Origin: Spiroplasma ixodetis Y32
GTDB lineage: Bacteria > Bacillota_I > Bacilli_A > Mycoplasmatales > VBWQ01
Length of the DNA: 64,000 nucleotides
NCBI RefSeq assembly: GCF_030316605.1
Contig: NZ_CP127039.1
Coordinates: forward strand, 1,116,001 to 1,180,000
Reading direction: 5' to 3'
Part shown: positions 33,681 through 44,506 of the stretch, one piece after another
Layout of the letters: each line of letters opens with the position of its first letter
How positions within the stretch are numbered: position 1 is the first letter of the stretch
Made by a program: the position numbers and the translations under genes
The notes under the pieces: model-generated
Told to the model about the DNA's origin: nothing
The model's database searches: none
The model's input: only the letters and a program-made list of their open reading frames with translations

Positions 33681-34520
33681 ATGAATATGAAAAATATATT
33701 AAGATTAATGGGTGCATTAACATTAACAACAGCAGCTACTACTTCAGTTGTTGCTTGTGGTGATAAAGCTGGTGTAGCCATGAACGTAAAAGTATCAAAA
33801 CAATTAGGGTTAACAGATGAAAATGGAGAAGGTGTACAAACAGCTTCACTTGATACAACTGTCAAGGATAATGTTACTTGAACTATTGATGCTTTAAAAA
33901 CACCAATTAAAGCTAGTGCTCTATTAAAACATGATGGTTCAGCTGCTAATCAAGCATGTGCTGATTTTCTTACTGGTAAATTAAAACAAACAGCTACAGA
34001 TGGAAAATTTAATAAAGAAGAATTAGATAAAATTACTGGTGCAGTTACTGATTTTAAACCAGAATTAGCTAAAATGGATGATGGTAAAGATTATGCTATT
34101 ACTGGTGGTACTTTTAACTTCCAATTTAAAAAAGGTGAAGAGGCACTTGGTGATGTTTATGGCATTAAGTTAAAAACTGATAAAACAAAAGGTGTTATTG
34201 TTACTGCTCTTACTGCAATAGCTGCTGAAATTAAAATACCAGATACTGATGTTGCTACAAATTCAAAAATTATGTTTGCAGATGGTACTAAAATTCCAGA
34301 AACTGCAAAAAAACCAGGAGAACCAATACTAATTAAAGGAGAATCAGATCAAGTAAAACAGTTTACTGCTTTAAATACTCTAACTGCTTTAAAAATTGGG
34401 GCAAATTTAGGAACAATTACTGCTGCTGGTGATGCTTGAGCTGCTGGTGATAAATTAGAAATAACTTATAAAACTGGTGATGTTACTTTTGAAGCAAAAA
34501 CTGAATTAACACTTGCATAA
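33681..34520 (+). CDS. Spiroplasma surface lipoprotein
   Basis: 279 residues. Signal peptide MNMKNILRLMGALTLTT...SVVACG with a lipobox (lipidated Cys at 27). The mature part is Thr/Lys/Ala-rich with Trp encoded by TGA; GGTFNFQFKKGEEALGDVY parallels the paralogue at 11326, and spiralin-like composition suggests an abundant surface protein. Base composition is less AT-rich than its neighbours. Driven by a consensus promoter, with GGAGG ribosome site and its own terminator, so it is probably highly expressed. A decayed paralogue follows. Confidence 0.85.
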
Positions 34521-34543
34521 TTTTATAAAATAAAAATAGTATT

Positions 34544-34579
34544 AATACTCCTTTTAAATTAAAAGGAGTATTTTATTTT
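34544..34579 (+). terminator. terminator of lipoprotein gene
   Basis: AATACTCCTTTT / AAAAGGAGTATT perfect 12-bp stem, 5-nt loop, then TTATTTTT. Confidence 0.88.
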
Positions 34580-34735
34580 TAAAAAATGTTTATTTTTCAT
34601 ATTTTTAAACATTATAAACATATAGTATATAATAAATATTGGAGAACTTATTATACGATGTTATATTAAAAAAGTAACTAAGTTATTGATTTATAGTTAT
34701 TATAATAAGTTTAAAGAATATTATTGGAGGTATAT

Positions 34736-35617
34736 GTGAATATGAAAAATATATTAAGATTAATGGGTACCCTTTCATTAACAGTAGGAGCAACTCCTCC
34801 AGTTGTTGCGTGCGGTAATAATGGTTCAAATATTCCTAATAATCCGCAATTAAATTGGAAATATGCAGAATTATTAGGATGATATAGTGATGAAAATACA
34901 AGTATAATTGATGAAGTAATAAATTTTGATAATCTTGGAACTTGTATTATCACTGCTGACTCTACTAATCTTATTAAAGATAATTTGTTTAAAGAAAAGT
35001 TATTAGTTGAAGGTTCTACTGATGGTAAATGGAAAGCAAAAGATGCTGATGCTGCAACCTTTTTAAGGGAGTTGGGATTTACATCTGGTAATCAAGATAA
35101 TGATTACTTAAACCCGATGTTGAGGCTATTACCAATTTAATTGTTACAATTAAAACTGCTGTTCCAGGTGAAATATCAGTTGCTGACACAACTGACTTTA
35201 AAGTAGCGGATGTGGTATTTGTCAAATTGATATTATGAGTATAGCAAAACTGCTGCTAAGCTTGTTAAATCTTATAATATTAATATAAAGGCAGCAAATT
35301 TAAATGTTTCAAAGGTAATAACAAGTAATATTATAAAAGAACCTTTAACTGATTTAAAACTAACTGCTGATCAAAGATTCAAGGCCGATCAGCCAACTTC
35401 TGGTTTTAAATTAGAGTTTACTGATGAATTAAACAAAACAAAGTTTGAGTCTTTACTTAAAGTATTAAATACATCTTTTACAACTCATTTTTTTAGTTCA
35501 CCTACTGGCACAGAAGAAATAAAAACTTTTAATGATGGTGAACCCGCATTTTTACAGTTACATTTTAATAGTGTTATTCTTGCACAAAAAATGGCTGTTG
35601 GAACTCCAGGTAAATAA
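34736..35617 (+). pseudogene. lipoprotein paralogue, GTG start and frameshifts
   Basis: Same leader and signal peptide as the gene at 33681 (GGAGGTATAT, then VNMKNILRLMGTLSLT...PVVACGN), but ATG has become GTG; the in-frame ATG at 34742 could also serve. Frame breaks near 35117 and 35237 split the mature part, whose pieces (AITNLIVTIKTAVPGE, FKLEFTDELNKTKFESLL) stay recognisable to the TAA at 35615. A TATAAT lies near 34700. Confidence 0.7.
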
Positions 35618-35647
35618 TAAATTTTCTAATTAATATAAATTAAATTT

Positions 35648-35690
35648 AAATCTATAATAAAATAATATATTTTATTATAGATTTACTTTA
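35648..35690 (+). terminator. terminator
   Basis: AAATCTATAATAAAA and TTTTATTATAGATTT arms around TAATATA, 15-bp perfect stem. Confidence 0.8.
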
Positions 35691-35803
35691 CTTCTAAATA
35701 ATTTAGTTGTAAAATTAAATAAGTACTAATACTTGATTTTTTAAATTTCTTTTTTTTTATTTAAATTGAAAAAGAATTTATTTTATTTAAAGGTGGTAAT
35801 CAA

Positions 35804-36259
35804 ATGGCAAACAAATCATATTATGTTAATGATAACAATCAATTAAAAAATTATAAATTAGAAAAATATAAAATTGATAATGATTTAAAAATTTTATATA
35901 AAGTAACAACAACTTATAATGATACTGAACATAAAATTTTAAAATCAGTACCAATTGAAGAGTTGGATAATAATACTATTGATTCTTTTTTTATGTTGAT
36001 CAAACAAAATCAATGTGATAATTTTGCTGTGTATTATGAAAATAATTATGATATTAAAAAAATTAATGATTTGATTACTAATCAAGAACTAAATTTTACA
36101 TTTGAAGAATTAGATTTTTTAAAGCAATTTTTTATTAGTATTAAAAATGTTGCTATTACTAGATTTGATATGTATATTAAGCCAATTATAAATAATACTA
36201 TTGATAGTAATAATGGTATTAGTAATACTTTTCAATCTAAACCACGAATTTTAAATTAA
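35804..36259 (+). CDS. hypothetical protein, 151 aa
   Basis: MANKSYYVNDNNQL..., acidic and Asn-rich, no TGA codon, no membrane segment, no recognised family. A strong AAAGGTGG ribosome site supports the start. The 196 bp after it up to the IS at 36456 are AT-rich with nothing visible. Confidence 0.65.
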   Translation: MANKSYYVNDNNQLKNYKLEKYKIDNDLKILYKVTTTYNDTEHKILKSVPIEELDNNTIDSFFMLIKQNQCDNFAVYYENNYDIKKINDLITNQELNFTFEELDFLKQFFISIKNVAITRFDMYIKPIINNTIDSNNGISNTFQSKPRILN

Positions 36260-36478
36260 TATTTTTTTACAATTTAATTTTAGAAAAAAATATCAAAATA
36301 AAAAACTAAATATTACTTAATTATAATTAGGTTTTACTTTAAAAAATGCGTATAAAGTATATTTTTTTGAGAGAAAAATAAAAGTATTTTGTACCACATT
36401 TTTATTAATATAAATTAAAAATTCCTAACTATTTAGGTTTAAGATTTATTAATTTTGGAATGGCAACACTTTTTAGGA

Positions 36479-37314
36479 CTATTTTTTGGTAGATATTTGT
36501 GCTTGGTATTTGATGGGGGTTAAGTAGTTTAGAGTGCTGTGAATTCTTATGTTGTTATATCAGTTGATGTAATCAAATAATTCTAATTTTAATTGGATTA
36601 ATGATGTAAAATTTCTATCATTAATAAATTCTGTCTTAAAAGTTTTGAAAGTTGCTTCAGCAACAGCATTATCATAAGGACAGCCTTTTTTGCTTAAAGA
36701 ACGATTAATATTGAATCCTAATAAAAGTTTATCAATCATTTTATTATTAAATTAATTGCCGCGATCACTATGAAATATTTCAATATCTTTTAAACAGCGA
36801 TTTGATTACATAAATGCTTGATTTACTAATGATGCATCTTTTTTTAACTCCAAACACTATGTCCAATAATTTCGCGGTTAAATAGGTCAATTAATAAGCA
36901 AATATAGTTTCATTTACCATTAACTTGAACATAAGTTAAATCACTAACAATAACTTCATTTTTAATTCTATTATTAAAGTTTCTATTAACAAGATTGGTT
37001 ATTTGACTATCATTAACTTTATTATGATGATTTTTGAATGATAATTTAGTGTATTTTGATATTAAATTATGCTTATTCATAATTTCTTTAATTTTTCTGC
37101 GTGATAAATAAATTTCTTGGTTTGCTAGTATGACTTTTAATCTTCTTGTTCCATAAACTTCTTTATTTTCTTTAAAAGCACTAATAACAGCTTGTTCATA
37201 AATATTATTTTGATTTTTTTCTTTTTTCTTTAAATTAAAATAATATGTTGATTTAGAGAGTTTTAAAAAAACGACACATTGTGCGAATTTTATATTTAAA
37301 TTTATTTTTAACAA
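36479..37314 (-). pseudogene. IS3-family transposase OrfB, frameshifted
   Basis: Retains VSDLTYVQVNGKW with the first Asp, but an extra base in the A-run near 37270 and two extra bases near 36840-36856 break the frame; the last part with HSDRGN carries a stop (AATTAATTG near 36755) as well. Confidence 0.83.
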
Positions 37315-37320
37315 TAATTT

Positions 37321-37599
37321 CTATTTTCTGCCTATTATTAGTGCTCCTTGCTTTAAAATATCATTTTCCATTCGTAACTGTTTTAATTCTTTATTTGCTT
37401 GAATTAATTGTTTTTCTAAATCAGAAAGATTATCTTTAGTTTTAAAACTATCTGAATTAGTAAATTGCTTAATTCATTTATAAGTAACTGCTCTTGTAAC
37501 ATTATACTCTTTAACAAGGCAAGATATTGATTTACCACTTTGATATAAAGCTACTATTTGCTTTTTAAATTCGTCGGTATATGAGTTAATATTGGTCAT
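37321..37599 (-). CDS. IS3-family transposase OrfA (family D, copy 2)
   Basis: 92 residues as at 480-758; near the end KQAALIIG reads KQGALIIG. Open, but without a functional OrfB partner in this copy. Confidence 0.8.
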
Positions 37600-37675
37600 A
37601 ATTATAATTCCTTTCTTTTCACTAATTTGTTCACTTGTCTACGTAATTAGTGTCCAATAAAGTGTAACCCATCCA

Positions 37676-38837
37676 GTTTATATTTTAGCTGAAGATAGTG
37701 AATTTTTAGATATAGCTTCACCATTTACAAATGAAGATATTGAATGTCAATGAAATCCTACAAGTAATGATATAATTAATGGTTCAAATTATGCTTATAT
37801 TATTGATAAAATTGTTACACAAAGTTTAAATCAAAGAGAAGAAAGACATACATTTTATAGTGATAATCCTTTTACTTATCAAGGTGATTATAATGAAATA
37901 TCAGTTGCTCAGTTTAGATATAATAATATGGGTGCTTTAACTGGTAATGCTTTTAATTGAAGTACTTTATATAAATTAAATCATGATGAATATGAAGAAA
38001 GTGAAGAAACTACATTTAGTTATCCAACAAAAATTTTACCACCAAGTCCTCAAAATATAGCAAAAACATTGTTATTTATTCCGGATAATCCTACTTATAG
38101 TATAGATTTACCATTAGAAAAAGTATTTAATGTAGATAATAATTATAATATTTCTTATAATCCCAATAATTGAATAAATAATATAGCACCTAAAATTAAA
38201 CCATTAGACATTAATTTAGATGTTAAATTAAAATTAGACCCTACATTGTTAATTAATAGTTTTGAAGATTTACAAAGATATTATAAAAGTATAGATGTTT
38301 ATATTTCTTGAAATTACAAAACAAGTAAACATACAAATACTACTGCTATTTATTCAGATTTTTATACATCTCAAACTTTTTCTGAAAAAGAATATACTAG
38401 AATGTTTAGTTATAATTTAAAAGAATTAAATTATTATAATGACAATAAATAATTAATAATTAATAATTAATAGTGAAAATTATAGTATAAATAAATATAA
38501 ATTTGATTTAAATTATAATTATTATGGAATTGCTACAATGGGAAAAACTGTAAACAATAAAAATAATTTATATAAATTCAATGAAAAAATAATTAATGTT
38601 ACAGCAAATGAAAATAGGGGGACTTTGTATACTGAAGAATATGATACTGAAATATTCTTTGGATTTAAAAATTTAGATAACAGTAGATTAAATTTTAATT
38701 TACAATTATTCCCAGCCTATATTTATTCAATAGCAAATAGAAGTAGCGGTCCAAGTCATGGTGAAAATTTATTTTATGCTGAAAATGTTGATAGTTATTC
38801 AATATCAATTACCAAAATAGTTGTAAATTCAAGATAA
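37676..38837 (+). pseudogene. phage structural-like protein, 5'-truncated, in-frame stop
   Basis: Open from the IS border for 258 codons (AEDSEFLDIASPFTNED..., NWINNIAPKIKPLDINLDV) to TAA at 38450-38452; the same frame continues directly through ATTAATAATTAATAG-like repeat sequence to SENYSINKYKFDL and on to IVVNSR. The stop may have arisen in that repeat. Beta-rich, aromatic composition suggests a virion or tail protein; no family named. Confidence 0.5.
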
Positions 38838-38884
38838 TTATTATACTATTACTATATAAATTATTAATTAAGGAGAAGAAGACT

Positions 38885-39190
38885 ATGCCAACTTGAGCAA
38901 TTTGATTAACAGTATTAGGTTCAATATTTACTTTATTACTTATTACTTGATTAACTGTAGGCGGACTTATATTACTAATGGGTGGTGTAAGAGAAGATAG
39001 AACTGCTTGAGGAATTTTAATTCTTTTTATTGCACTTAATATAATAGGATTAATAATTGGAATTATTATAATGCAAAAAAAATATAATGAATTATTAACA
39101 GATTTGGGAATTAAAAAAGGAAGAAAAATATTATATGATTATGAACAAAGAAAAAAAATAAAAGAAAAATCAGAATTAAAAAATAACTAA
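38885..39190 (+). CDS. small two-span membrane protein, 101 aa
   Basis: MPTWAIWLTVLGSIFTLLL..., transmembrane segments at about residues 5-32 and 42-63, then a basic tail (KKGRKILYDYEQRKKIKEK). Three Trp codons are TGA. Ribosome site AAGGAGAAG. Last gene of the plus-strand phage unit, followed by the small RNA candidate. Confidence 0.65.
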
Positions 39191-39223
39191 AATAACATTT
39201 CCCCACAATCTTAAATATTAATG

Positions 39224-39229
39224 TATAAT
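39224..39229 (+). promoter_or_regulatory. -10 box of small RNA candidate T
   Basis: TGTATAAT within AATGTATAATA, conserved in all three T copies, with conserved upstream bases (CCCCACAATCTTAAATATTA). No clear -35. Confidence 0.55.
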
Positions 39230-39235
39230 ATAAAA

Positions 39236-39351
39236 ATACTTACCTAAGGGGTTAGAAAAGGTAAGTTATTGATGTTATATGTTATTTATCTCATAGTTAT
39301 AATTAGGTTGGCACCTAATTAAAAAGTTACCAATTAAGGTAACTTTTTTGT
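39236..39351 (+). ncRNA. candidate small RNA T, copy 1
   Basis: About 115 nt from the predicted start to a terminator. Three hairpins: CTTACC...GGTAAG (with GGGGTTAGAAAA in the loop), AATTAGGT/ACCTAATT with loop TGGC, and AAAAGTTACC/GGTAACTTTT with T-run. Copies at 52476 and 54142 keep all three stems while the linkers differ. No ORF. Could instead be the untranslated 3' end of phage mRNAs; the -10 box argues for independent transcription. Confidence 0.5.
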
Positions 39352-39381
39352 TATATTTTTATATATTTAATAATTTATTTT

Positions 39382-40321
39382 GGCTTTTCTCCCTTTATGT
39401 ACTATTTTTAAATTTTATCACATAAATGCTGAGAAAAGCCTATCTACGGACTTCTCCCCACATTTTTAAATGAAACATAGCATTACAGTTTCAAAAGTAG
39501 GTATCTTGTTGAATTTATATGCAGCTTCTTTGGCATATAAATGAACATGATGTTTTGCAACTTTGATATGTGTTTTAAATGTTCTTCGTATATGTTTTCA
39601 TACTGATTCAATTTGATTGGTATTTACGCCAATTTTTGAAACATAACCATCTTGATGGTTAACTGTTTTGTGATTAGGGAAAAGTGATTTGAAATCACGA
39701 TATCCTTTTCAAGAATAAGTATGTACATCACACTTTGAAGAAATATGGTTTCTTGCAAACTGCAAAAGATTTTTACTTTTTGCGTTTTTGATTACTTTCA
39801 CAATTAAATTATTGGTTGTTTTTTCATAAATCCCAACAATTAATGTTTTATTTATCAAAGATCTTCCCTGTTTTTTAAAACCCATATGTGAAAGATACAT
39901 TTCATCCATTTGCACTATGCCCTCAACAATAAATTGATGTTCTTGTTTGGCAATACGATTTCTGACTTCATGACCCATTCTTCAAGCATTTTTCAAAGTC
40001 ACACCCAATTCTTTTGCAACATCAGTTGATGTAATTCTATGTTTGGTGTTTATTCATCTAAAGATGAGATAAAATCAAAATCTCAAAGGTGTTTGTGACT
40101 TGTAAAAATGGTGTCAGGAAGAATACTAAATGTTTGATGACATTTCAAACATCTTATTCTTCTTAAATTAGAAGTATTCAAACTTGTTCAAGAACACATG
40201 ATACATTTGTTTTTCTTCAAACTTGCTATATATTTTAAACAATCCTGTTCTGTTTGAAAAGCATTGTTGAACTCATTCAATTTCATTGTTTCCTCCACAA
40301 GTACATGTGGGGAGAAGTCCG
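39382..40321 (-). mobile_element. IS1595-type element (family A), copy 5
   Basis: Perfect 8-bp target duplication TTTATTTT (39374-39381, 40322-40329), again including the hairpin end. Inserted in the last codons of the gene above. Confidence 0.93.
39466..40286 (-). pseudogene. IS1595-family transposase, frameshifted
   Basis: One A lost from the A-run near 40110 plus a changed GTGTCAGG in the N-terminal part; catalytic blocks kept, but HTDSW reads HTYSW. Confidence 0.87.
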
Positions 40322-40859
40322 TTTATTTTTTATTTCATTAAAAGTTTGAATTTTTATATATAAAATATTTAAATCTTTTTTAATTTGTGTATGTTCATTA
40401 CAAGTTTGAATATTTACTCCTTGTTTAATTGCATTTTTTAAATTTTCTAATTCATTTCATTGATTATTTCCAGTATTTATAAAATTACTATTTATAAAAT
40501 TTTCTTCTCTATTTTTAACAATTTGATTTTGCATATTAGTTATCTTTATAATTTTTTCATAAATTTGTTTTGCACAAATTTCACAGCTACTTAAAATATT
40601 AAATTTTTCTATTTGTTGAACTTTTAAATCATTATAATCTGCTAAAAATTTATTTCAATCTGTAGATGTTCCAAAATTATTTATATTTTCTAATTTAGAA
40701 TTATTTTCATTAGAATTTACATTTTTTTGCTTTTTTATTAATACTTAAATCTTCAATAACGTTTGAACCAATTTTATTGTTTTTTATACCTCAACTCATA
40801 ATTAATTTTCCTTTCATTTTAAATAAAATAATTTTATATATTTATTATAATTTAAAATA

Positions 40860-40900
40860 AAAAAATAATACTTATATTTTTAAGTATTATTTTTATTTTT
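40860..40900. terminator. bidirectional terminator
   Basis: AAAAATAATACTTA / TAAGTATTATTTTT, 14-bp stem. Ends the minus-strand gene at 40899 while the next gene restarts at 40799. Confidence 0.75.
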
Positions 40901-41059
40901 AATGTTCTTTTTTATGTTTATTAGTTATTTCATTTAATGTTTTACTTAAATTTATATAATTATTGATAATTTCAGTTAATACTTTTTTTCAGTTTTATCT
41001 AATTTAATACTTATTTGATTAGTAAATTCAATAATTTTTTCTTCAATTTCTTTAGTCAT
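40899..41059 (-). pseudogene. small helical protein, one-base frameshift
   Basis: MTKEIEEKIIEFTNQISIKLDKTEK, then an A-run one base short; the shifted frame gives LTEIINNYINLSKTLNEITNKHKKEH and TAA. About 53 residues if restored; predicted coiled coil. Ribosome site AAGGAGTAA overlaps the gene before it. Confidence 0.5.
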
Positions 41060-41062
41060 TAT

Positions 41063-41350
41063 TTACTCCTTATTTTGATTATTATCTTTTCACTCAGGTA
41101 TACTATCTCAATCAATATTTATACTTGGTCACTTATTATAATCATGTTCTTCACATAATTTACAATCTGAACAATTAATAATTTTTTCCATATCCATTAA
41201 TAAACAATCTAAAGTTAATTTATCAACATTAGTCATTTTAATTTTTCTTTTTTTATATCATCATCTAATAGTTAATTCACCTAAAATAGTCCCTATAAAA
41301 AAACCAAAACTATTAGATATTATAAATATAATTCAATCATATCAATTCAT
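41063..41350 (-). CDS. small membrane protein with CxxC motif, 95 aa
   Basis: N-terminal transmembrane segment (MNWYDWIIFIISNSFGFFIG, residues 5-30), a basic patch, then CSDCKLC and a Trp-rich tail with TGA codons. Start 2 bp after the stop of the gene before it, with AAGAAGTAAAT as weak ribosome site; translational coupling is likely. Family unknown. Confidence 0.6.
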
Positions 41351-41352
41351 AT

Positions 41353-41622
41353 TTACTTCTTATATTTATTTAATTCATTATTTACTTTATTATTAATATT
41401 TTCTTTTAATATATTTTCAATATTTTCTTTTAATATATTTTCTTTCATTTCATTTAAAGCATTAGTAAATTCTTGATTATGTTTTGAACAAAAAGATAAT
41501 TTATTTTCTCTTGCATATGTATAAATTCTTTTATTATTTTCATTTAAATATCAAGTTTTTTTTAATTCAATTTCAATTTTAATATTACAATATTTTGCCA
41601 TACATTTAATTATATGTTTCAT
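41353..41622 (-). CDS. hypothetical phage protein, 89 aa
   Basis: MKHIIKCMAKYCNIKIEIEL...; Cys and His residues in the first half (KYCNIK, SFCSKHN) may bind metal, and the second half holds a duplicated KENILKENIENI helix. Ribosome site AAAAAAGGAAATG. Middle of a minus-strand phage operon. Confidence 0.6.
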
Positions 41623-41640
41623 AATTACATTTCCTTTTTT

Positions 41641-41693
41641 TTATAAATCTAAATCATCAATTTTTATATCATTGTTTTGTAATATTTTTATGG
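41641..41693 (-). pseudogene. 3' end of a phage gene cut by IS
   Basis: Frame ILQNNDIKIDDLDL and TAA, 19 bp before the next start. The rest would lie beyond the family A element but is not there. Confidence 0.35.
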
Positions 41694-42622
41694 CTTTTCT
41701 CCCTTTGTGTACTATTTTTAAATTTTATCACATAAATGCTGAGAAAAGCCTATCTACGGACTTCTCCCCACATTTTTAAATGAAACATAGCATTACAGTT
41801 TCAAAAGTAGGTATCTTGTTGAATTTATATGCAGCTTCTTTGGCATATAAATGAACATGATGTTTTGCAACTTTGATATGTGTTTTAAATGTTCTTCGTA
41901 TATGTTTTCATACTGATTCAATTTGATTGGTATTTACGCCAATTTTTGAAACATAACCATCTTGATTTTGTGATTAGGGAAAAGTGATTTGAAATCACGA
42001 TATCCTTTTCAAGAATCAGTATGTACATCACACTTTGAAGAAATATGGTTTCTTGCAAACTGCAAAAGATTTTTACTTTTTGCGTTTTTGATTACTTTCA
42101 CAATTAAATTATTGGTTGTTTTTTCATAAATCCCAACAATTAATGTTTTATTTATCAAAGATCTTCCTTGTTTTTTAAAACCCATATGTGAAAGATACAT
42201 TTCATCCATTTGCACTATGCCCTCAACAATAAATTGATGTTCTTGTTTGGCAATACGATTTCTGATTTCATGACCCATTCTTCAAGCAGTTTTCAAAGTC
42301 ACACCCAATTCTTTTGCAACATCAGTTGATGTAATTCCATGTTTGGTGTTTATTCATCTAAAGATGAGATAAAATCAAAATCTCAAAGGTGTTTGTGACT
42401 TGTAAAAAATGGTGCCATGAAGAATACTAAATGTTTGATGACATTTCAAACATCTTATTCTTCTTAAATTAGAAGTATTCAAACTTGTTCAAGAACACAT
42501 GATACATTTGTTTTTCTTCAAACTTGCTATATATTTTAAACAATCCTGTTCTGTTTGAAAAGCATTGTTGAACTCATTCAATTTCATTGTTTCCTCCACA
42601 AGTACATGTGGGGAGAAGTCCG
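41694..42622 (-). mobile_element. IS1595-type element (family A), copy 6
   Basis: Both ends present but flanks ATTTTTAT and AAAATTAA do not match: a rearranged copy. Its right flank is the 86-bp inverted repeat also found at 47430. Confidence 0.9.
41776..42587 (-). pseudogene. IS1595-family transposase with 10-bp deletion
   Basis: Ten bases (GGTTAACTGT on the plus strand) are missing near 41966, shifting the frame before the NQIESVW block. Confidence 0.88.
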
Positions 42623-42710
42623 AAAATTAATTATAATTGTTCAACAATTAAAAATGAGAGTTTTATCTCTCATGTCATTTTTATAAAATATACCAATTTT
42701 TTATTCGGCC
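42623..42710. repeat. 86-bp long inverted repeat, left arm, with terminator
   Basis: Reverse complement of 47430-47517 with few changes. Contains ATGAGAG/CTCTCAT with a TTTTTAATT tail on the minus strand, a terminator for the gene at 42739. Confidence 0.75.
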
Positions 42711-42738
42711 TTAAAATTTAATAATATACTAAATTATA

Positions 42739-43161
42739 TTAAAGACTTGGTGAATTTGATTTAACTGGATTTACTGATGGTGAAACAAAACATTCTTCAT
42801 TTGTAGTAGTAGTACTAATTGGCATATTTATACTAGTTATATTTTCAGGTAATAATGGTGTTGTTTCTGATACATTTACTGATTCATTATTACTAACAGT
42901 ATTATTATCATAATTAATTAAAGAAACATCTGTTGGAAAACACTTATAATATATTCTTGAAGTAATAGTTCCCAAACCATAACCTAATATTCCTCCAGTC
43001 AATCCTCCAGCAAATGCTGCTGTATAAATAAATAATTCTTTTAGATTATCACTATCTTTTGGATTTTTATCTTTCATTAAAATCATTATACTAGTAGTAA
43101 GACCAGCAATACCGCCTAATGAAACTCCAAATAATGTCCCAAATTCTTGAAATTTATTCAT
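42739..43161 (-). CDS. hypothetical glycine-rich membrane protein, 140 aa
   Basis: Two transmembrane segments (about residues 8-30 and 46-68, the second with GGLTGGILGYGLGTI small-residue motifs) and a Ser/Thr/Asn-rich C-terminal tail (TTPLLPEN, STTTTNEE, SPSVNPVKSNSPSL) that may be exposed. Ribosome site AGAGAGGATAAAAT. Family unknown; host-interaction or phage protein possible. A hairpin with arms ACCAATT and AATTGGT lies upstream at 43197-43233. Confidence 0.65.
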   Translation of the reverse strand: MNKFQEFGTLFGVSLGGIAGLTTSIMILMKDKNPKDSDNLKELFIYTAAFAGGLTGGILGYGLGTITSRIYYKCFPTDVSLINYDNNTVSNNESVNVSETTPLLPENITSINMPISTTTTNEECFVSPSVNPVKSNSPSL

Positions 43162-43315
43162 TTGATTTTATCCTCTCTTTATAATTTAAAAATAAAAAAC
43201 CAATTTACTTTAAAAATAAAAGTAATTGGTTAAAAACTAATATTAAGTTTATAATAATATATATCATAAATATTTTATTAATAAGTGATATATAATTTAT
43301 TCCTTAATTTTTTTA

Positions 43316-44256
43316 CGGACTTCTCCCCACATGTACTTGTGGAGGAAACAATGAAATTGAATGAGTTCAACAATGCTTTTCAAACAGAACAGGATTGTTT
43401 AAAATATATAGCAAGTTTGAAGAAAAACAAATGTATCATGTGTTATTGAACAAGTTTGAATACTTCTAATTTAAGAAGAATAAGATGTTTGAAATGTCAT
43501 CAAACATTTAGTATTCTTCATGGCACCATTTTTTACAAGTCACAAACACCTTTGAGATTTTGATTTTATCTCATCTTTAGATGAATAAACACCAAACATG
43601 GAATTACATCAACTGATGTTGCAAAAGAATTGGGTGTGACTTTGAAAACTGCTTGAAGAATGGGTCATGAAATCAGAAATCGTATTGCCAAACAAGAACA
43701 TCAATTTATTGTTGAGGGCATAGTGCAAATGGATGAAATGTATCTTTCACATATGGGTTTTAAAAAACAAGGAAGATCTTTGATAAATAAAACATTAATT
43801 GTTGGGATTTATGAAAAAACAACCAATAATTTAATTGTGAAAGTAATCAAAAACGCAAAAAGTAAAAATCTTTTGCAGTTTGCAAGAAACCATATTTCTT
43901 CAAAGTGTGATGTACATACTGATTCTTGAAAAGGATATCGTGATTTCAAATCACTTTTCCCTAATCACAAAACAGTTAACCATCAAGATGGTTATGTTTC
44001 AAAAATTGGCGTAAATACCAATCAAATTGAATCAGTATGAAAACATATACGAAGAACATTTAAAACACATATCAAAGTTGCAAAACATCATGTTCATTTA
44101 TATGCCAAAGAAGCTGCATATAAATTCAACAAGATACCTACTTTTGAAACTGTAATGCTATGTTTCATTTAAAAATGTGGGGAGAAGTCCGTAGATAGGC
44201 TTTTCTCAACATTTATGTGATAAAATTTAAAAATAGTACATAAAGGGAGAAAAGCC
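43316..44256 (+). mobile_element. IS1595-type element (family A), copy 7
   Basis: Complete with 3' hairpin. Flanks TTTTTTTA and TTATTAAA do not form a target repeat. Confidence 0.9.
43351..44172 (+). CDS. IS1595-family transposase, intact
   Basis: 273 residues; CIMCSW reads CIMCYW beside the zinc ribbon, otherwise consensus. Confidence 0.9.
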
Positions 44257-44506
44257 TTATTAAATTAAGTATTAATTACATATTTTATTTTTTTATGGTA
44301 TAATTAAATTAACAAAATTATAGAATTTTCATGTTATATTGTTAATGTTATTCAAAAACTATAAGTTAAAATAATACCTCCTAATTTAAATAAAATATTG
44401 TAAATTATATAATATTTGATAAAATGTAAATATTAAACATATAAGTTTTTTTACCCATTGCTTTATTTTAAAGTAAATGGTTTTTTTAATTAAAGGAGAT
44501 ACCAAA

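Larger units (their letters stand above)
36456..37675 (-). mobile_element. IS3/IS150-type element (family D), copy 2
   Basis: Complete ends, 1220 bp. No target repeat, and the two flanks differ in origin (hypothetical-gene region left, phage structural gene right), so the element marks a rearrangement junction. Confidence 0.88.
39359..40799 (-). pseudogene. phage protein, frameshifted and split by IS
   Basis: Starts MSWGIKNNKIGSNVIEDLS after GAAAGGAAAA. A seven-A run near 40725 shifts the frame by one; the rest (LENINNFGTSTDWNKFL, SSCEICAKQIYEKI, NLKNAIKQGVNIQTC) is helical, coiled-coil-like. Removing the family A element and one TTTATTTT repeat extends the end to EIKNKLLNI and TAA at 39359. 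Family unknown. Confidence 0.5.

Noticed and set aside
33635..33865. Minus-strand ORF over the lipoprotein start
   Set aside because: Shadow of the lipoprotein signal peptide region.
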